Made by a program: the position numbers and the translations under genes. Shown here in pieces: positions 47,154-56,873 of a stretch of 64,000 bases of DNA (positions are counted from its first letter, which is position 1; each line of letters opens with the position of its first letter). The notes beneath the pieces were generated by a model, which saw only the letters and a list, made by a program, of their open reading frames with translations, did no database searches and was not told the DNA's origin. Source of the DNA: Aurantiochytrium sp. KH105 (taxonomy: Eukaryota > Sar > Bigyra > Thraustochytrida > Thraustochytriidae); the NCBI GenBank assembly GCA_003116975.1, contig BGKB01000015.1:310001-374000 (forward strand). Reading direction: 5' to 3'.

Positions 47154-49457
47154 ATGGCGAGCACGTCGAGAAGAGAAGATCAGCACCTCGAGCCACATGA
47201 GCCCGTAGGGGGGCTCAAAGGGCACGCCACAGCTACAACTACCTCTACTACTGGTGTTGCGATGACAGGTGCTACTTCAGGTGCTCGTGGCCGCGAAGAC
47301 TCGTACACTACAGATTGCCTCACGGATGAAGGCACGGGCCCGGGATCGGCACGCGCCATTGACGGTGCAGGGAGTAGTAGTAACGGAGGCAGGAGAAGTC
47401 ACCCTCAAAACGGACACGCACAAGCCAATCAGGATGAAGTCGTCACACCGCGACCAGACGAAGTGGATGCCGCCACGATGTCTGCCGGAAATAACGGTGC
47501 CAATGTCAGAAATGAACAGCACGAAAACGATGATGACGACGATGATGATGGTTCGCGTCGCGCCAAATTTAGGAGGAAAAATGCCACCCTAGGACAAGAA
47601 ATGGCGACAGGAGCCAGCTCGGCGCCAGCCGGATCGCAAATGCATGCCACACAGACTACTTCTCAATCTTCCGGCGCTCACTCCGCCGGCAATCCTTTGC
47701 AGCGTCGCGCAGCGGTCACCCCAGACGCAAATCCGCCTCATCATGGCGGCGCTAATCGTCCAGTCTCCAACACATTTGCAGCAGCCTCATCCTCTTCTTC
47801 ATCGTCTTCCACTCCGTCGGGTTTCGCAGAAGTTGTAGGGCCCCGAGCCGCGGCAGTCGCCGCAGCAGCCCTCGCGGGGCGATCCCATGTTGCAGCGGAC
47901 GGCGACGCGCCCGCGACGCCCCTGTCCAATTCATCGCGGAGCGAATCTGCCGTGGCAACGCCTGCACCAAGTGCCTTTGGTCTTCAGCTTGCTTCCTTCA
48001 TGGAAGAGTCATTCGATAACTGGAAAGTCGGCGAAAGATACAGAATTCAAAAGATTCTTGGACACGGGAGCTACGGACAGGTGGCAGAAGCCTTTGACAG
48101 CAAGAAGCAAATGCGCGTCGCCATCAAGTGCATTCACAATGTCTTTGACCAGGAGATCGACACAAAGCGCATTCTGCGCGAGGTCTACATTTTGCGCCAT
48201 CTCAAACACAAGAACGTGATTCAGCTCCTGGACATTGTCACGCCGCCAGACGCCGAAGAGAATTTCAACGAAATCTACCTCGTCTTTGACTTTGTCGACA
48301 CCGATCTGCACAAGCTCATCAACAGCCCACAGTACTTGACCATCGACCACGTTCGTACCTTTTTGTATCAAATGCTCTGCGCGCTCAAGTACATTCACTC
48401 TTCACTCGTCATTCATCGCGACATCAAACCCGCAAATATTCTCATTAGCGAGGACTGCGCGCTGCAAGTCTGCGACTTTGGACTCGCGCGGGTCGTTCCG
48501 CCCAGCAGATTTGTCGGCGACGCTGCCACGGCCATGGCCAAGCACGCAGAGGAGACCGCTCGTGCACGGAGAAAACGCCCCCGGGCGGGTAGCGCCTCTT
48601 CTTCCGCCGCTGGCACGCCCGCCTCGAATGGAAGCGCGCATCAATCCAACCCGAACGATAAACAAAATGCGCACGACGCCCCGACGCCCACCGATACCCC
48701 TGGTCGGCCGACTTCCCGCGCCAAGACCTCGCACTCCCCGGGGACGCCTTCCAGTCCTTGCAGTGGGGACGACGAAGAGGGTGACGACGACGCGGCGGTG
48801 GAGGATGCGGTTGAGGAGCCACGGCGCCTGCAGCGCCAGCTCACCAAGCACGTGGTCACCCGATGGTACAGACCACCCGAGCTGATTCTCCTTCAAGAAT
48901 ACACCAATGCAGTCGACATGTGGTCTGTGGGATGCATCTTCGCGGAGCTTTTAGGTATGGAAAAGGGCAGTGTTGGCTCTTTCAAGGACCGAACGCCGCT
49001 TTTCCCCGGCAAGTCTTGCTTCCCGCTCAGCGCCGAGCACGATAAGACCTACAAGGACAGGCTCGACCAGCTCAACGTGATTTTTCGCACCATTGGCACA
49101 CCGCTCGCGCATGAAATCGAGCATCTCGGGGAGGTCAAGCACTACCTCGGTCGCTTGCCACCGAAAAAGCCCATTGATTTTGCCAAAAAATTCAGAGCGG
49201 CATCGGCCGAGGCACTCGACCTTCTCTCCAAGATGCTCGTCTTCAACCCTGAGAAGCGAATCAGCGTCGACGATGCGCTTACTCATCCTTTTCTAGAACC
49301 TGTGCGCGACATTTCGGCGGAGCGTACAGCGCCAGAGGGGCTGCTCACCAACTTTGATGTTGTTGAACTTTCCCGGCGCCAGCTCAAGGCAAAGCTTATC
49401 GCCGAAATTAACCGCTACCGCTCTGTACCGCTTGCACAAACCGAGTCCAAGTCGTGA
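47154..49457 (+). CDS. Atypical MAP kinase with TKH motif and activation-loop insertion
   Basis: 767 residues from ATG 47154. Residues 1-280 are low-complexity (Ser/Thr/Gly/Asn, with an Asp run). The kinase domain begins near 285: GHGSYG loop, VAIKCIHNVF, LREVYILRHLKHKNVIQLLD, HRDIKPAN (Asp423), DFGLAR (Asp441). The LLDIVTPPD and DTDLHKLI segments, the insert after subdomain IX (PLFPGKSCFPLS) and IGTP are MAP kinase features. Between DFG and the activation lip lies an insert of roughly 100 residues, Arg/Ser/Pro-rich then acidic. The lip reads LTKHVVTRWYRPPEL, so the TxY dual-phosphorylation motif is TKH (Thr564, His566). A MAPK of Plasmodium (Map-2, TSH) has the same Tyr-to-His change. Upstream MAPKK control would have to act on Thr alone, or the kinase autophosphorylates. 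No introns in the coding part. Confidence 0.88.
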   Translation: MASTSRREDQHLEPHEPVGGLKGHATATTTSTTGVAMTGATSGARGREDSYTTDCLTDEGTGPGSARAIDGAGSSSNGGRRSHPQNGHAQANQDEVVTPRPDEVDAATMSAGNNGANVRNEQHENDDDDDDDGSRRAKFRRKNATLGQEMATGASSAPAGSQMHATQTTSQSSGAHSAGNPLQRRAAVTPDANPPHHGGANRPVSNTFAAASSSSSSSSTPSGFAEVVGPRAAAVAAAALAGRSHVAADGDAPATPLSNSSRSESAVATPAPSAFGLQLASFMEESFDNWKVGERYRIQKILGHGSYGQVAEAFDSKKQMRVAIKCIHNVFDQEIDTKRILREVYILRHLKHKNVIQLLDIVTPPDAEENFNEIYLVFDFVDTDLHKLINSPQYLTIDHVRTFLYQMLCALKYIHSSLVIHRDIKPANILISEDCALQVCDFGLARVVPPSRFVGDAATAMAKHAEETARARRKRPRAGSASSSAAGTPASNGSAHQSNPNDKQNAHDAPTPTDTPGRPTSRAKTSHSPGTPSSPCSGDDEEGDDDAAVEDAVEEPRRLQRQLTKHVVTRWYRPPELILLQEYTNAVDMWSVGCIFAELLGMEKGSVGSFKDRTPLFPGKSCFPLSAEHDKTYKDRLDQLNVIFRTIGTPLAHEIEHLGEVKHYLGRLPPKKPIDFAKKFRAASAEALDLLSKMLVFNPEKRISVDDALTHPFLEPVRDISAERTAPEGLLTNFDVVELSRRQLKAKLIAEINRYRSVPLAQTESKS

Positions 49458-49814
49458 TAGGCCTAGTCAAGCTGGCTAGCGAGCGACTCACAGTACCTGT
49501 AGCCGTCCATTGTTGTGATAAACGCCCTTCTTTTGTTTTCCTTTTCATTTTTCCTGGCTTCCTTCTCCCCAATCATAGAGAATCTTGTGCATGATTTGCT
49601 TGGCGTGCAACCGGGAAGCGATGTGGAGAGTCCGCTAGCCGAGCTCATGTCTGTCTTTGCCGACCCTGCCAAGATTGTTCTTTTCCTTGCTGTTCGGTCG
49701 ATCCGTGGCGGGTTGTGCTGCTGTAATGTGTTGCTATAGCCTGGTGTGGATGCTGATGATGCAACAACTTGCACGCGCAACCAAATTCCAATTTCATCGA
49801 GGGAGAGAAGCAAG
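49458..49814. other. Spacer between MAP kinase and ABC transporter genes
   Basis: Moderate AT content, with a TTTTC-rich stretch near 49530-49560. It holds the 3' UTR of one gene and the promoter of the next; nothing else recognised. Confidence 0.5.
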
Positions 49815-52007
49815 ATGATCCTCGGCGCGGGCGCGGGCGCAGGCGCGCGTCGCGCATGGTCGGCGCGCGTCGGGCCACTGGGGCCCGCGCGGTGCCTGAC
49901 GAAGACGCCTCTGCGCGGACCCTCGGCAGGACTCTGGGCAACGAGGACCGCGGTGAGGTTGACATCGACGTCGACCTGCGCCTCGGGGTCCAGGCAGCTT
50001 GGGCAGCGCCGCGCCGCGGCGGCGGGTGCCCTTGCGGTGCTGGCGCTCGGCGGCTACGGCGGTCTGGCTTCGTGCGAGCTGGCCAAGACAAACTCACGCT
50101 CCATCTTTCTCACGCGAAAAGATGTCGACCCGAAATCATTCCCGCACGAAAACCGAGACGCCGATGAGGACAACGAGGAGACCGAGGACAATGAGACCTG
50201 CGCGCTCGTAGAAAAGGAAAAGGAGGCCACGGACAAGGACGCCAAAGCTCGCAACGAGGATCGCCGACGCTGGGCATTGCTCCTCTCGCTCATGGCCAAG
50301 GACAAGTGGTACTACCTCTTGGCTGCTGCGGCTTCCGTGCTTAGCTCGCTCGCAGCATCGGCCCAGGGCCGCATTGTGGGTAAGCTATTTGACGCCATGG
50401 GAAGTGGAGACTTTGCCGTGCTTGTAGAACCTTTGCAGCAGCTGCTTGGGCTCTTTCTCTCGCAGGCTGCTCTCTCCTTTGTGTCCTCCTTTGCACTCGC
50501 TGTGGCAACGACCGAGTTTGGTCGCCGCCTGCGTATCCAGTTCTACGAGGCGACGCTGCGCAAGGACATCGAAAAGTTTGATGAAGCTCGCACGGGCGAA
50601 ATCACCCACCAGCTCACGCAGGACGTGGGCGCGCTGCAGACCTCGGTGCGCACCGCCTTTTCGCGTGGCGTCGAGGGTGTCACGAGCATTATCAGCGGAA
50701 GCATCTACCTGTACATGGCTTCGCCCAAACTGGCTGTGGCCATGTTTTCGATTTTGCCCGTCATGTCAGGAGCAGCGCACGTACTTGGCGTTTTGCTGCG
50801 TGGACTTTCGGAGCGTATTCGCCGTGCCAGCAACCGTGCGACAGGTGTAGCCAACGAGGCGCTGAGCGCCATCCATACGGTGCGTGCTTTCGGTGGCGAG
50901 GACCGCGAGCTCGAGCGCTACAGCGACGAACTTGCAAACGTCTCGGACCTGAAGCGAACCATGGCGCTCACGGCAGGCGGTTTCTACTCGCTGCTGCATC
51001 TCGGCATCAATCTTATTACACTGCTCATTTGCGGCTATGGTGGCCAGCTTGTAACGAGCGGAGAGCTCACGCGCGGTGGCATTGCGGCAATCGTGACACA
51101 GGTACAAATCCTGGAGCGTTCCATGGCTCGCCTCAGCATCGTCTCGGCACAGCTTGTCAAGGCCTTTCGCTCCTCGGAGCACATCTTTGACGCCATTCAC
51201 GACGTCCCCATGGTTAACACTGCCGCTGGCGGTTTGGGCCTCATGCCCAGTCTGGCCGATATGCACGGCAATGTCTCCTTTCGTGGCGTCAGCTTTGCGT
51301 ACCCGTCGCGGCCGGAGATCACGGTGCTCAAGAACTTTAATCTCGATGTGCGAAGCGGCCAGGTTGTTGCGCTCGTGGGTGCGAGCGGTTCGGGAAAGAG
51401 CACGATTGGTGCGCTTTTGAAGCGTTTCTACGATGTCGCAGGAGGCAAAATCACCATTGATGACATTGACTTGCGTGACATGGACCCGGTGGCCCTGCAC
51501 CGCATTGTTGGTGTGGTGTCTCAGGAGCCGACGCTCTTCGGTACAACGATCAAGGAGAACATCATCTATGGCAAGCCGGATGCGACAATGGAGGAGGTTG
51601 AAGCTGCGGCCAAGGCTGCCAACGCGCACGATTTCATTCTTGACTTTCCGAATGGCTACGACACGGAGCTCGGCGAGCGTGGCGTGCTGCTGTCAGGCGG
51701 CCAGAAGCAGCGTATCGCTATTGCGCGCGCGATCATTCAGGACCCTGCGACCCTCATTTTGGACGAGGCCACCTCCGCGCTCGATACCGAGTCCGAGCGC
51801 ATTGTGCAGGCGGCCTTGGACCAGCTGCTCGAGCAGAAGCGCCGCACCACCATCGTCATCGCGCATCGTCTCACGACAATCCGTAATGCGGACGTCATTG
51901 TGGTTTTGGATAAGGGACGTATTGTCGAGATGGGCCGCCATGAGGACCTTCTCGCCAAGGACGGCGCCTATGCCAAGCTGTACCGCGTCCAGAAGCAAAA
52001 GGTGTAG
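49815..52007 (+). CDS. Mitochondrial-type ABC half-transporter (ABCB subfamily)
   Basis: 730 residues from ATG 49815. The first 95 residues are Arg/Ala/Ser/Thr-rich and basic, resembling a mitochondrial presequence; an acidic stretch (about 110-155) follows. The type I ABC exporter membrane domain spans about 165-470 (six spans expected, e.g. YYLLAAAASVLSSLAASA), including EITHQLTQDVGALQTSVRTA and VRAFGGEDRE. The nucleotide-binding domain has Walker A GASGSGKST, Q-loop VVSQEPTLFG, signature LSGGQKQRIA, Walker B TLILDEATSALD and switch His in IVIAHRLTT. One membrane and one ATPase domain make a half-transporter that must dimerise. Similarity in layout is closest to ABCB8/ABCB10 of the inner mitochondrial membrane; which one cannot be decided by eye. 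Confidence 0.92.
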   Translation: MILGAGAGAGARRAWSARVGPLGPARCLTKTPLRGPSAGLWATRTAVRLTSTSTCASGSRQLGQRRAAAAGALAVLALGGYGGLASCELAKTNSRSIFLTRKDVDPKSFPHENRDADEDNEETEDNETCALVEKEKEATDKDAKARNEDRRRWALLLSLMAKDKWYYLLAAAASVLSSLAASAQGRIVGKLFDAMGSGDFAVLVEPLQQLLGLFLSQAALSFVSSFALAVATTEFGRRLRIQFYEATLRKDIEKFDEARTGEITHQLTQDVGALQTSVRTAFSRGVEGVTSIISGSIYLYMASPKLAVAMFSILPVMSGAAHVLGVLLRGLSERIRRASNRATGVANEALSAIHTVRAFGGEDRELERYSDELANVSDLKRTMALTAGGFYSLLHLGINLITLLICGYGGQLVTSGELTRGGIAAIVTQVQILERSMARLSIVSAQLVKAFRSSEHIFDAIHDVPMVNTAAGGLGLMPSLADMHGNVSFRGVSFAYPSRPEITVLKNFNLDVRSGQVVALVGASGSGKSTIGALLKRFYDVAGGKITIDDIDLRDMDPVALHRIVGVVSQEPTLFGTTIKENIIYGKPDATMEEVEAAAKAANAHDFILDFPNGYDTELGERGVLLSGGQKQRIAIARAIIQDPATLILDEATSALDTESERIVQAALDQLLEQKRRTTIVIAHRLTTIRNADVIVVLDKGRIVEMGRHEDLLAKDGAYAKLYRVQKQKV

Positions 52008-53905
52008 TTGCAAGGAATGAGGACAGCCGAACAGGCCCTTGCCAACGGCGTATCAATAGCGTAGCTTTTTTTTTTTTTTTCAAAAAGGGAAAACTCATGA
52101 CCTTGCGGTTGCTCGCTTGACGTCCGGTCACAGTTGGTTGGCAGCTTGTAATTGTTTTCTTGGTTCTTGGTTGGGAGTAGCCATGGCAGGTGGTGGTTGG
52201 TTGGCCGTGGTGGCCAAGGTGTATCATGGCTGGCTGAATGGCTGCGCCATCAAGTTGCCACCGCCACGACTGCTTTTCACATCCAGGCCTCCGACGCTAG
52301 TATCAACCAAGGGCGGATAGAGCAATGGCCAAGAGGAACTCCGAGGAGGGGAGGCAGAAAGAGCAGGCCGAGAGATAATAAAAATCCACACAGTGTCACA
52401 CAGTGGAAACGCGGCGTCACTGCGACACGTGCCCACTTGGCAACCCCCCTCCACACCCCCCTGCCACTGGCACTGTGGCCTTCACTCGTGCCAACCCTCT
52501 CGCGGTCAGCGCGCGGCTAAACGGCCGGCCTATTTGGCAATGACGCCCAGACTGATCATGCTCTTTTGTCCGAGCGCTCTTGTCTCTGGCTCAACCGCGG
52601 AGGCCGCTCTGGCGGAGCACGAGAGAGGCGCGTGCCTCGGCGGTCGGCGAGGGTCGGAGCCCCCACGCGACAGCAAGCCGCTCACGCAGTGCGCCTCTTT
52701 TCGCCGAGGGCCACCGAGGACTTGACCGGCAAGTTGACTCGGTCGCCTTGTGTTCTTCTTCTCTCGCCGTTCAAGTTCCTTCCTGCTGCGGCGGCGCACA
52801 GTGGCGGCCACTGAGGAGGGAGAAGAGGAAAGAGAGGGAGACTCGTAGAGAAACAAGAAAAGAAAGCTTGAGAGAGAAAAAAATGCCACCCTCGTGAGCC
52901 TCCTGACCGTCCGTCCGTCAGAGCGGGTTCCGGGCCGATCGCACGACGGCGTTCGCCACGCCTGGCTGGCCAGATAATGAACGAACGGCCACTGTCCGCA
53001 GCTAGCTAGCAGCTAGCCAGCTTGCTGCACGCCTCGAACGCGTCGCCGCGGAGGTCTTCTCCTGTTCTCTCTCCCTCTCCGTCTCTGTGTCTTCCCAACT
53101 CTCCCTCACTGCGCCTCGACCGTCCGCCGCTGCGGGTGCCGCCCCACCACAGCGGCGGCTGTTGCCCTCGGCGAGGCTAGCTCGGAGGTGATCTCCACTG
53201 TGACACACAGTGGGGCTGTGGAGAGGTCGGGGGGAAGCGGCCGCTGATCTCGCCCCCCCTTTCCCCTCTCGCGCTTCCTCCCCTCAGACTGTCGGGCGCT
53301 AGCAGAGCGGCAGAGCAGATCAGAGCAGAGCCAAAGCCGGAGCTACAACGCGCAGAGCAGAGCCAAAGCAGAGCGGAGCAGAGCAGATCGAGCTCGCGCT
53401 GCCGGCCAGCGGCCACGCGAGCCCGAGCAGCCAGGTCCGCGCCGCGCACGGCTGCCCGGCCCCATCCCCGCGTCGCACAATCTGTCTCGGACAGACTGCC
53501 TGCCTGACTGTCTGGCCACCTTTACTTCGCCCCCGAGAGAGACCTTGATTCCGCGCAGGCGCTGCACAAGCGCGATCTGCGCCGAGAAGCCCGCTTGAGC
53601 GCGCGCGGCGCAGTGCTGCGTCGCGCGCGCGTGCGCGTGCTACCTGCAGTTGCGTTGGCAAGAGTAACCGGGCGCTCGCTTACGCGCGGAAGCCTTTTGC
53701 GTGAGCCAAGACTCATCTTCGTGTTTTCTCGGGCCTGAAGATCTGGTCAGTCGAGGAAGCGAAAAGGACCGGAGAGTATACGAACAAAAGCAAGCAAAAG
53801 CAAGGCTCAGAGGAGCTGCATACTCTAGAACGGAAACGAAACGAAACGAAGGGACAACGAAACGAATCGCTATCCTGCCTGTCGCGCTTCAACGAAAGCG
53901 TGTTC
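52008..53905. other. 1.9-kb gene-free region
   Basis: Starts with a T-run (about 52064-52080) and TGG-rich sequence (52130-52230). The imperfect palindrome GTGTCACACAGTGG near 52394 recurs in related form near 53197. AGCAGAGC-type repeats occur at 53300-53395, and AACGA repeats (53829-53865) lie just before the next gene. No convincing coding frame. Confidence 0.5.
53300..53395. repeat. AGCAGAGC-type repeat cluster
   Basis: Short GCAGA units recur irregularly for about 95 bp, including two related blocks of the form CAGAGCAGAGCCAAAGC. Confidence 0.7.
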
Positions 53906-55483
53906 ATGTACGCGGGAAAGCCTTCCTCATCAAAGACGAGTGGAAAAACAGTTTGGGCAGAAAGCCCGCTGCAACCAGGAACTTTGGTCCAGCCAACGTC
54001 TTCAACACAGGTTGTAGACTCTGTCGTCGGCCAAGCCATGACTGCGAGGAAGTCAAACACCCCCACGCCCGAATCAACGCCAACGACCTCTACGCCCGAG
54101 TCCAAGATGCGGGCATCATCTTCTGCGGCGCAGATGCAGATGCGGAGGCCGCGATCCACACCAAGGGCACCACCGCCACCACCTGGAAGTGTTCACCGAG
54201 GAAATCCAAATCTTAGGACATCGAATGCAGAGCAAAAGGTGTCATTCGCAAGCAACGACGGCCGCGAGATAAACACGCCTCAAGCCTCAGAACAAGAGCG
54301 CCGTTCGATGGTCATATCTGAGCCGGGCACGCAGAACACATCCGGGGACGCTGGTTCCATAAAATCACAAGGCGAAGGCGCTGGCGCCAGCGTCAGTGGG
54401 ACGTCACCATCATTCGATCGCGGAATGACCGCATCCACCACAGCAGTAGCGTCATCGTCTGTTGGTGATGTAGCCTCGATGGCGCATGCAAACGCAGACG
54501 ACAGCGATGAAGATGACGACGGGCACAAACGTACCAAAAGAGCCAATGACACGAACCATGTAAAAACCGAAAAAGGGCGGGCCTCGACAGGTGACCTCGA
54601 CGACGATTATAGCGCTGATGTCCGGACGTTGGGCAGCATTGGCTTCAACGAGTGTGATCGCAAGGTCGCTCGCACTGCGGCTCTTGCAGCGCGGCAACAT
54701 TTGAGAAACAATGGTCGCACCGGCGGCGGCGGCGGCGGCGGCAGCAGCAGCAGCAGCAGTAGCAAGAGCAGCAACGGCAGCATCTCAGGACTCAGCTACT
54801 CTGACCACAGTGCAAGCGCCAACTATATGTATGACGATGGCGAGGGCTCGGGATCTGCACAGGATGTGAATGACTGGCACTCTCGCGCATTCTTGCTACA
54901 CCATCCACAGACGATCGGCCTTGTGGAAGCTTGCAAGCTAGGGCCTGCAGAGGTGCAGCGCGTCCTTTTCACCAAGCTCGAGCTTCACGAAGATGTGGTG
55001 CAGGCTGTCCTGGAGATCATTCTCAGCTGGCCGGAAGAAGCCGTGCAGGACGAAGTTGTTCGCGTGCTGTTGAGAGATCCGCGCGCGGGGCTGAGCGCCA
55101 ACAATTGGTGGATCTTGCGTCACGCGGCCCGTTTTGGACGTGCGCGTTTCGTGCGCCTCGCTCTGCAATCGCTTAATCTCAGTCCCTTTGAGAAATGGGC
55201 CATCGTGACCTCGAATGTCCGCGGGCTCTGCACGCTTACTTGGGCGTGCGTAAACGACAATGTCAATGTGATTGACGCTATTCTCGACGAAGCTGCGGCC
55301 ACACCGAGCACCAAGATCAACGAGGATCTCGCTGCGGCCATTGCTGTTTCGCGTCAGCTTGGCAACTGCGCCATTGTCGATCGCCTCGTCAACTACGTTT
55401 CCCAGCCGGGCCACCGCGACTTTGGGGGCCATGCGCAGAGACCAAATCCTGCTCCCTTGCTGCCGCCCTCGTCGCAGCAATAG
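53906..55483 (+). CDS. Orphan protein with disordered N-terminal half and helical-repeat C terminus
   Basis: 525 residues if ATG 53906 is used (MYAGKPSSSKTSG). Residues 1-220 are Ser/Thr/Pro-rich and probably disordered, with an acidic run (DDSDEDDDGHKRTKR) that may include a nuclear signal. Homopolymeric Gly and Ser runs are encoded at 54722-54762. From about 330 the composition changes to ordered helices: HPQTIGLVEACKLG, EDVVQAVLEIILSWPEEAV, NNWWILRHAARFGRARFVRL, LCTLTWACVNDNVNVIDAI and AIAVSRQLGNCAIVDRL. The A-x-x-G/N-x-x-x-x-V spacing resembles degenerate ankyrin repeats. No catalytic motif, signal peptide or membrane span. A 5' exon upstream cannot be excluded because the chosen ATG has no supporting conservation. 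Confidence 0.65.
   Translation: MYAGKPSSSKTSGKTVWAESPLQPGTLVQPTSSTQVVDSVVGQAMTARKSNTPTPESTPTTSTPESKMRASSSAAQMQMRRPRSTPRAPPPPPGSVHRGNPNLRTSNAEQKVSFASNDGREINTPQASEQERRSMVISEPGTQNTSGDAGSIKSQGEGAGASVSGTSPSFDRGMTASTTAVASSSVGDVASMAHANADDSDEDDDGHKRTKRANDTNHVKTEKGRASTGDLDDDYSADVRTLGSIGFNECDRKVARTAALAARQHLRNNGRTGGGGGGGSSSSSSSKSSNGSISGLSYSDHSASANYMYDDGEGSGSAQDVNDWHSRAFLLHHPQTIGLVEACKLGPAEVQRVLFTKLELHEDVVQAVLEIILSWPEEAVQDEVVRVLLRDPRAGLSANNWWILRHAARFGRARFVRLALQSLNLSPFEKWAIVTSNVRGLCTLTWACVNDNVNVIDAILDEAAATPSTKINEDLAAAIAVSRQLGNCAIVDRLVNYVSQPGHRDFGGHAQRPNPAPLLPPSSQQ
54722..54762. repeat. (GGC)n and (AGC)n trinucleotide runs inside coding sequence
   Basis: Encodes consecutive Gly then Ser runs in the orphan protein; the frame is preserved. 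Confidence 0.85.
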
Positions 55484-56016
55484 TATCTCATGGCATTCCT
55501 TCCTTCCTTCCTTCATTCCTTCATTCGTTCACACCAAGTTCGCCAAACTCGCTAGGCCTAAACTCGCAGGCGAAGCCAGCAAGCTCATTTTGACTCTTCT
55601 ACTACTACGTATGTGCAGTAGGCTTTGTTCGGCCTTCGTCGAGGTATTTCGACGTCTGTTTTCACGGCTAGCCCACCAGTTTTGTGAGTTCCTGACTCTT
55701 CTTGTGACTCCGCCCATGAAATTAGACCGACGGCGCCAAGTAGGCCGGCCACCTGGCTGCTGCAGTTGCTGTCGCTGGCGACGACAACGGCAACGGGCTT
55801 CCTCACCTCCCCCCCTGATCTAATCGTCTTCACCTTCTGCCGATCTCAGATGGGGCTAGGCAGGTCGGATTCTCTCACAGGCGACTGACTCGGAGCCTCC
55901 CCCGCGCCGCGCGCAATTTGGTCCGTCTCGGCCTCGCCCCAAAAGTCCTCCTGGCTCCCGAGGCCTGCGCAGCCCGCCCGCCCGCCCGTCGCACCGCCGC
56001 TGCTGCTCGCACAGCG

Positions 56017-56105
56017 CATCGCATCGCATCGCATCGCATCGCGTCGCGCGCATCTCTCCATCGCATCCCCTCGCATCGCATCCCCTCGCATCGCATCGCC
56101 TCACC
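56017..56105. repeat. (GCATC)n and variants, pentanucleotide repeats
   Basis: Five or more perfect GCATC units, then GCGTC, CCCTC and GCATC variants with five-base periodicity. Confidence 0.85.
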
Positions 56106-56696
56106 TCGCCTCTCACCCGCGCTCGGCCGAGCCCGCAAGGCAGCTCAGCTCAGCTTGCGGTGCTTCGTTCTTGCTCGCCGGCTGGACTGACTGTCGCTCG
56201 CCAGGGTCGCTCTCGCGCCCCCCGATCTGGCCCCGTCAACCCCACCCTCGCAGCCTCGAGTCCGACCTGCGCGCCGGGCCCGCGCGGCCCGTCCGCTCCC
56301 TCGCCGTCTCCGCTCCCCGCCCTCCTCCCTGCCTCCCTCGCGCGGCCTGCCCGCCCGCCCGCCCGCCGCGGCGTGCCCGTCTCGCAGGCGAGCGCACCGG
56401 CGCGGAGCAGCGGGGCACGCTCGCGCGAGGCCCGCCGGCGATGGCCATCGCCGGCGGCCATCCCTCCAGCCCAGCCCAGCCCATCGCAGCTGGCCCTGGC
56501 CCGCCCAGCCAGCCCGTCCCAGCGGCCGTGCGTCCGCCCGGCCAGCCGCGCCGCCGCTAGGCGCGCGGCCCCTCCGTCGCGCTCCCGCGAGCCTGCGCGG
56601 CGCGGCGCGGCTCACGGCCTGCAGGGCGGAGGACGCCGGGGCAGACCAGCAGGCACGCAGAGCAGGCAAGGAAGGCGGGGCAGCAGACCCGCAAAG

Positions 56697-56850
56697 CAAG
56701 GCAAGGCGAGGCAAGGCGAGGCAAGGCAAGGCAAGGCAAGGCAAGGCAAGGCAAGGCGAAGCGAGGCAAGCCCAGAGCAAGAGCAGCGCGGCGCGGCGCG
56801 GCGCAGAGCAGAGCAGAGCAGAGCAGGGCAGGGCAGGGCAGGGCAGAGCG
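56697..56850. repeat. (GGCAA)n then (GCAGA)n/(GCAGG)n pentanucleotide repeats
   Basis: Long purine-rich pentamer arrays on the sense strand, ending about 25 nt before the PEX11 start codon, so they are probably transcribed into the 5' UTR. Confidence 0.85.
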
Positions 56851-56873
56851 GAGCGGCAGCGGCAGCGGGAGCG

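Larger units (their letters stand above)
55484..56873. other. Upstream region of PEX11, pentanucleotide-repeat-rich
   Basis: TTCC repeats (55497-55520) follow the previous gene. Then CATCG/GCATC pentamers (56017-56105), CGCCC runs (55976-55995, 56349-56372), GGCAA pentamers (56697-56760) and GCAGA/GCAGG pentamers (56803-56850) lead up to the PEX11 ATG. No separate gene recognised despite long Ala/Arg/Pro frames. Confidence 0.6.
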
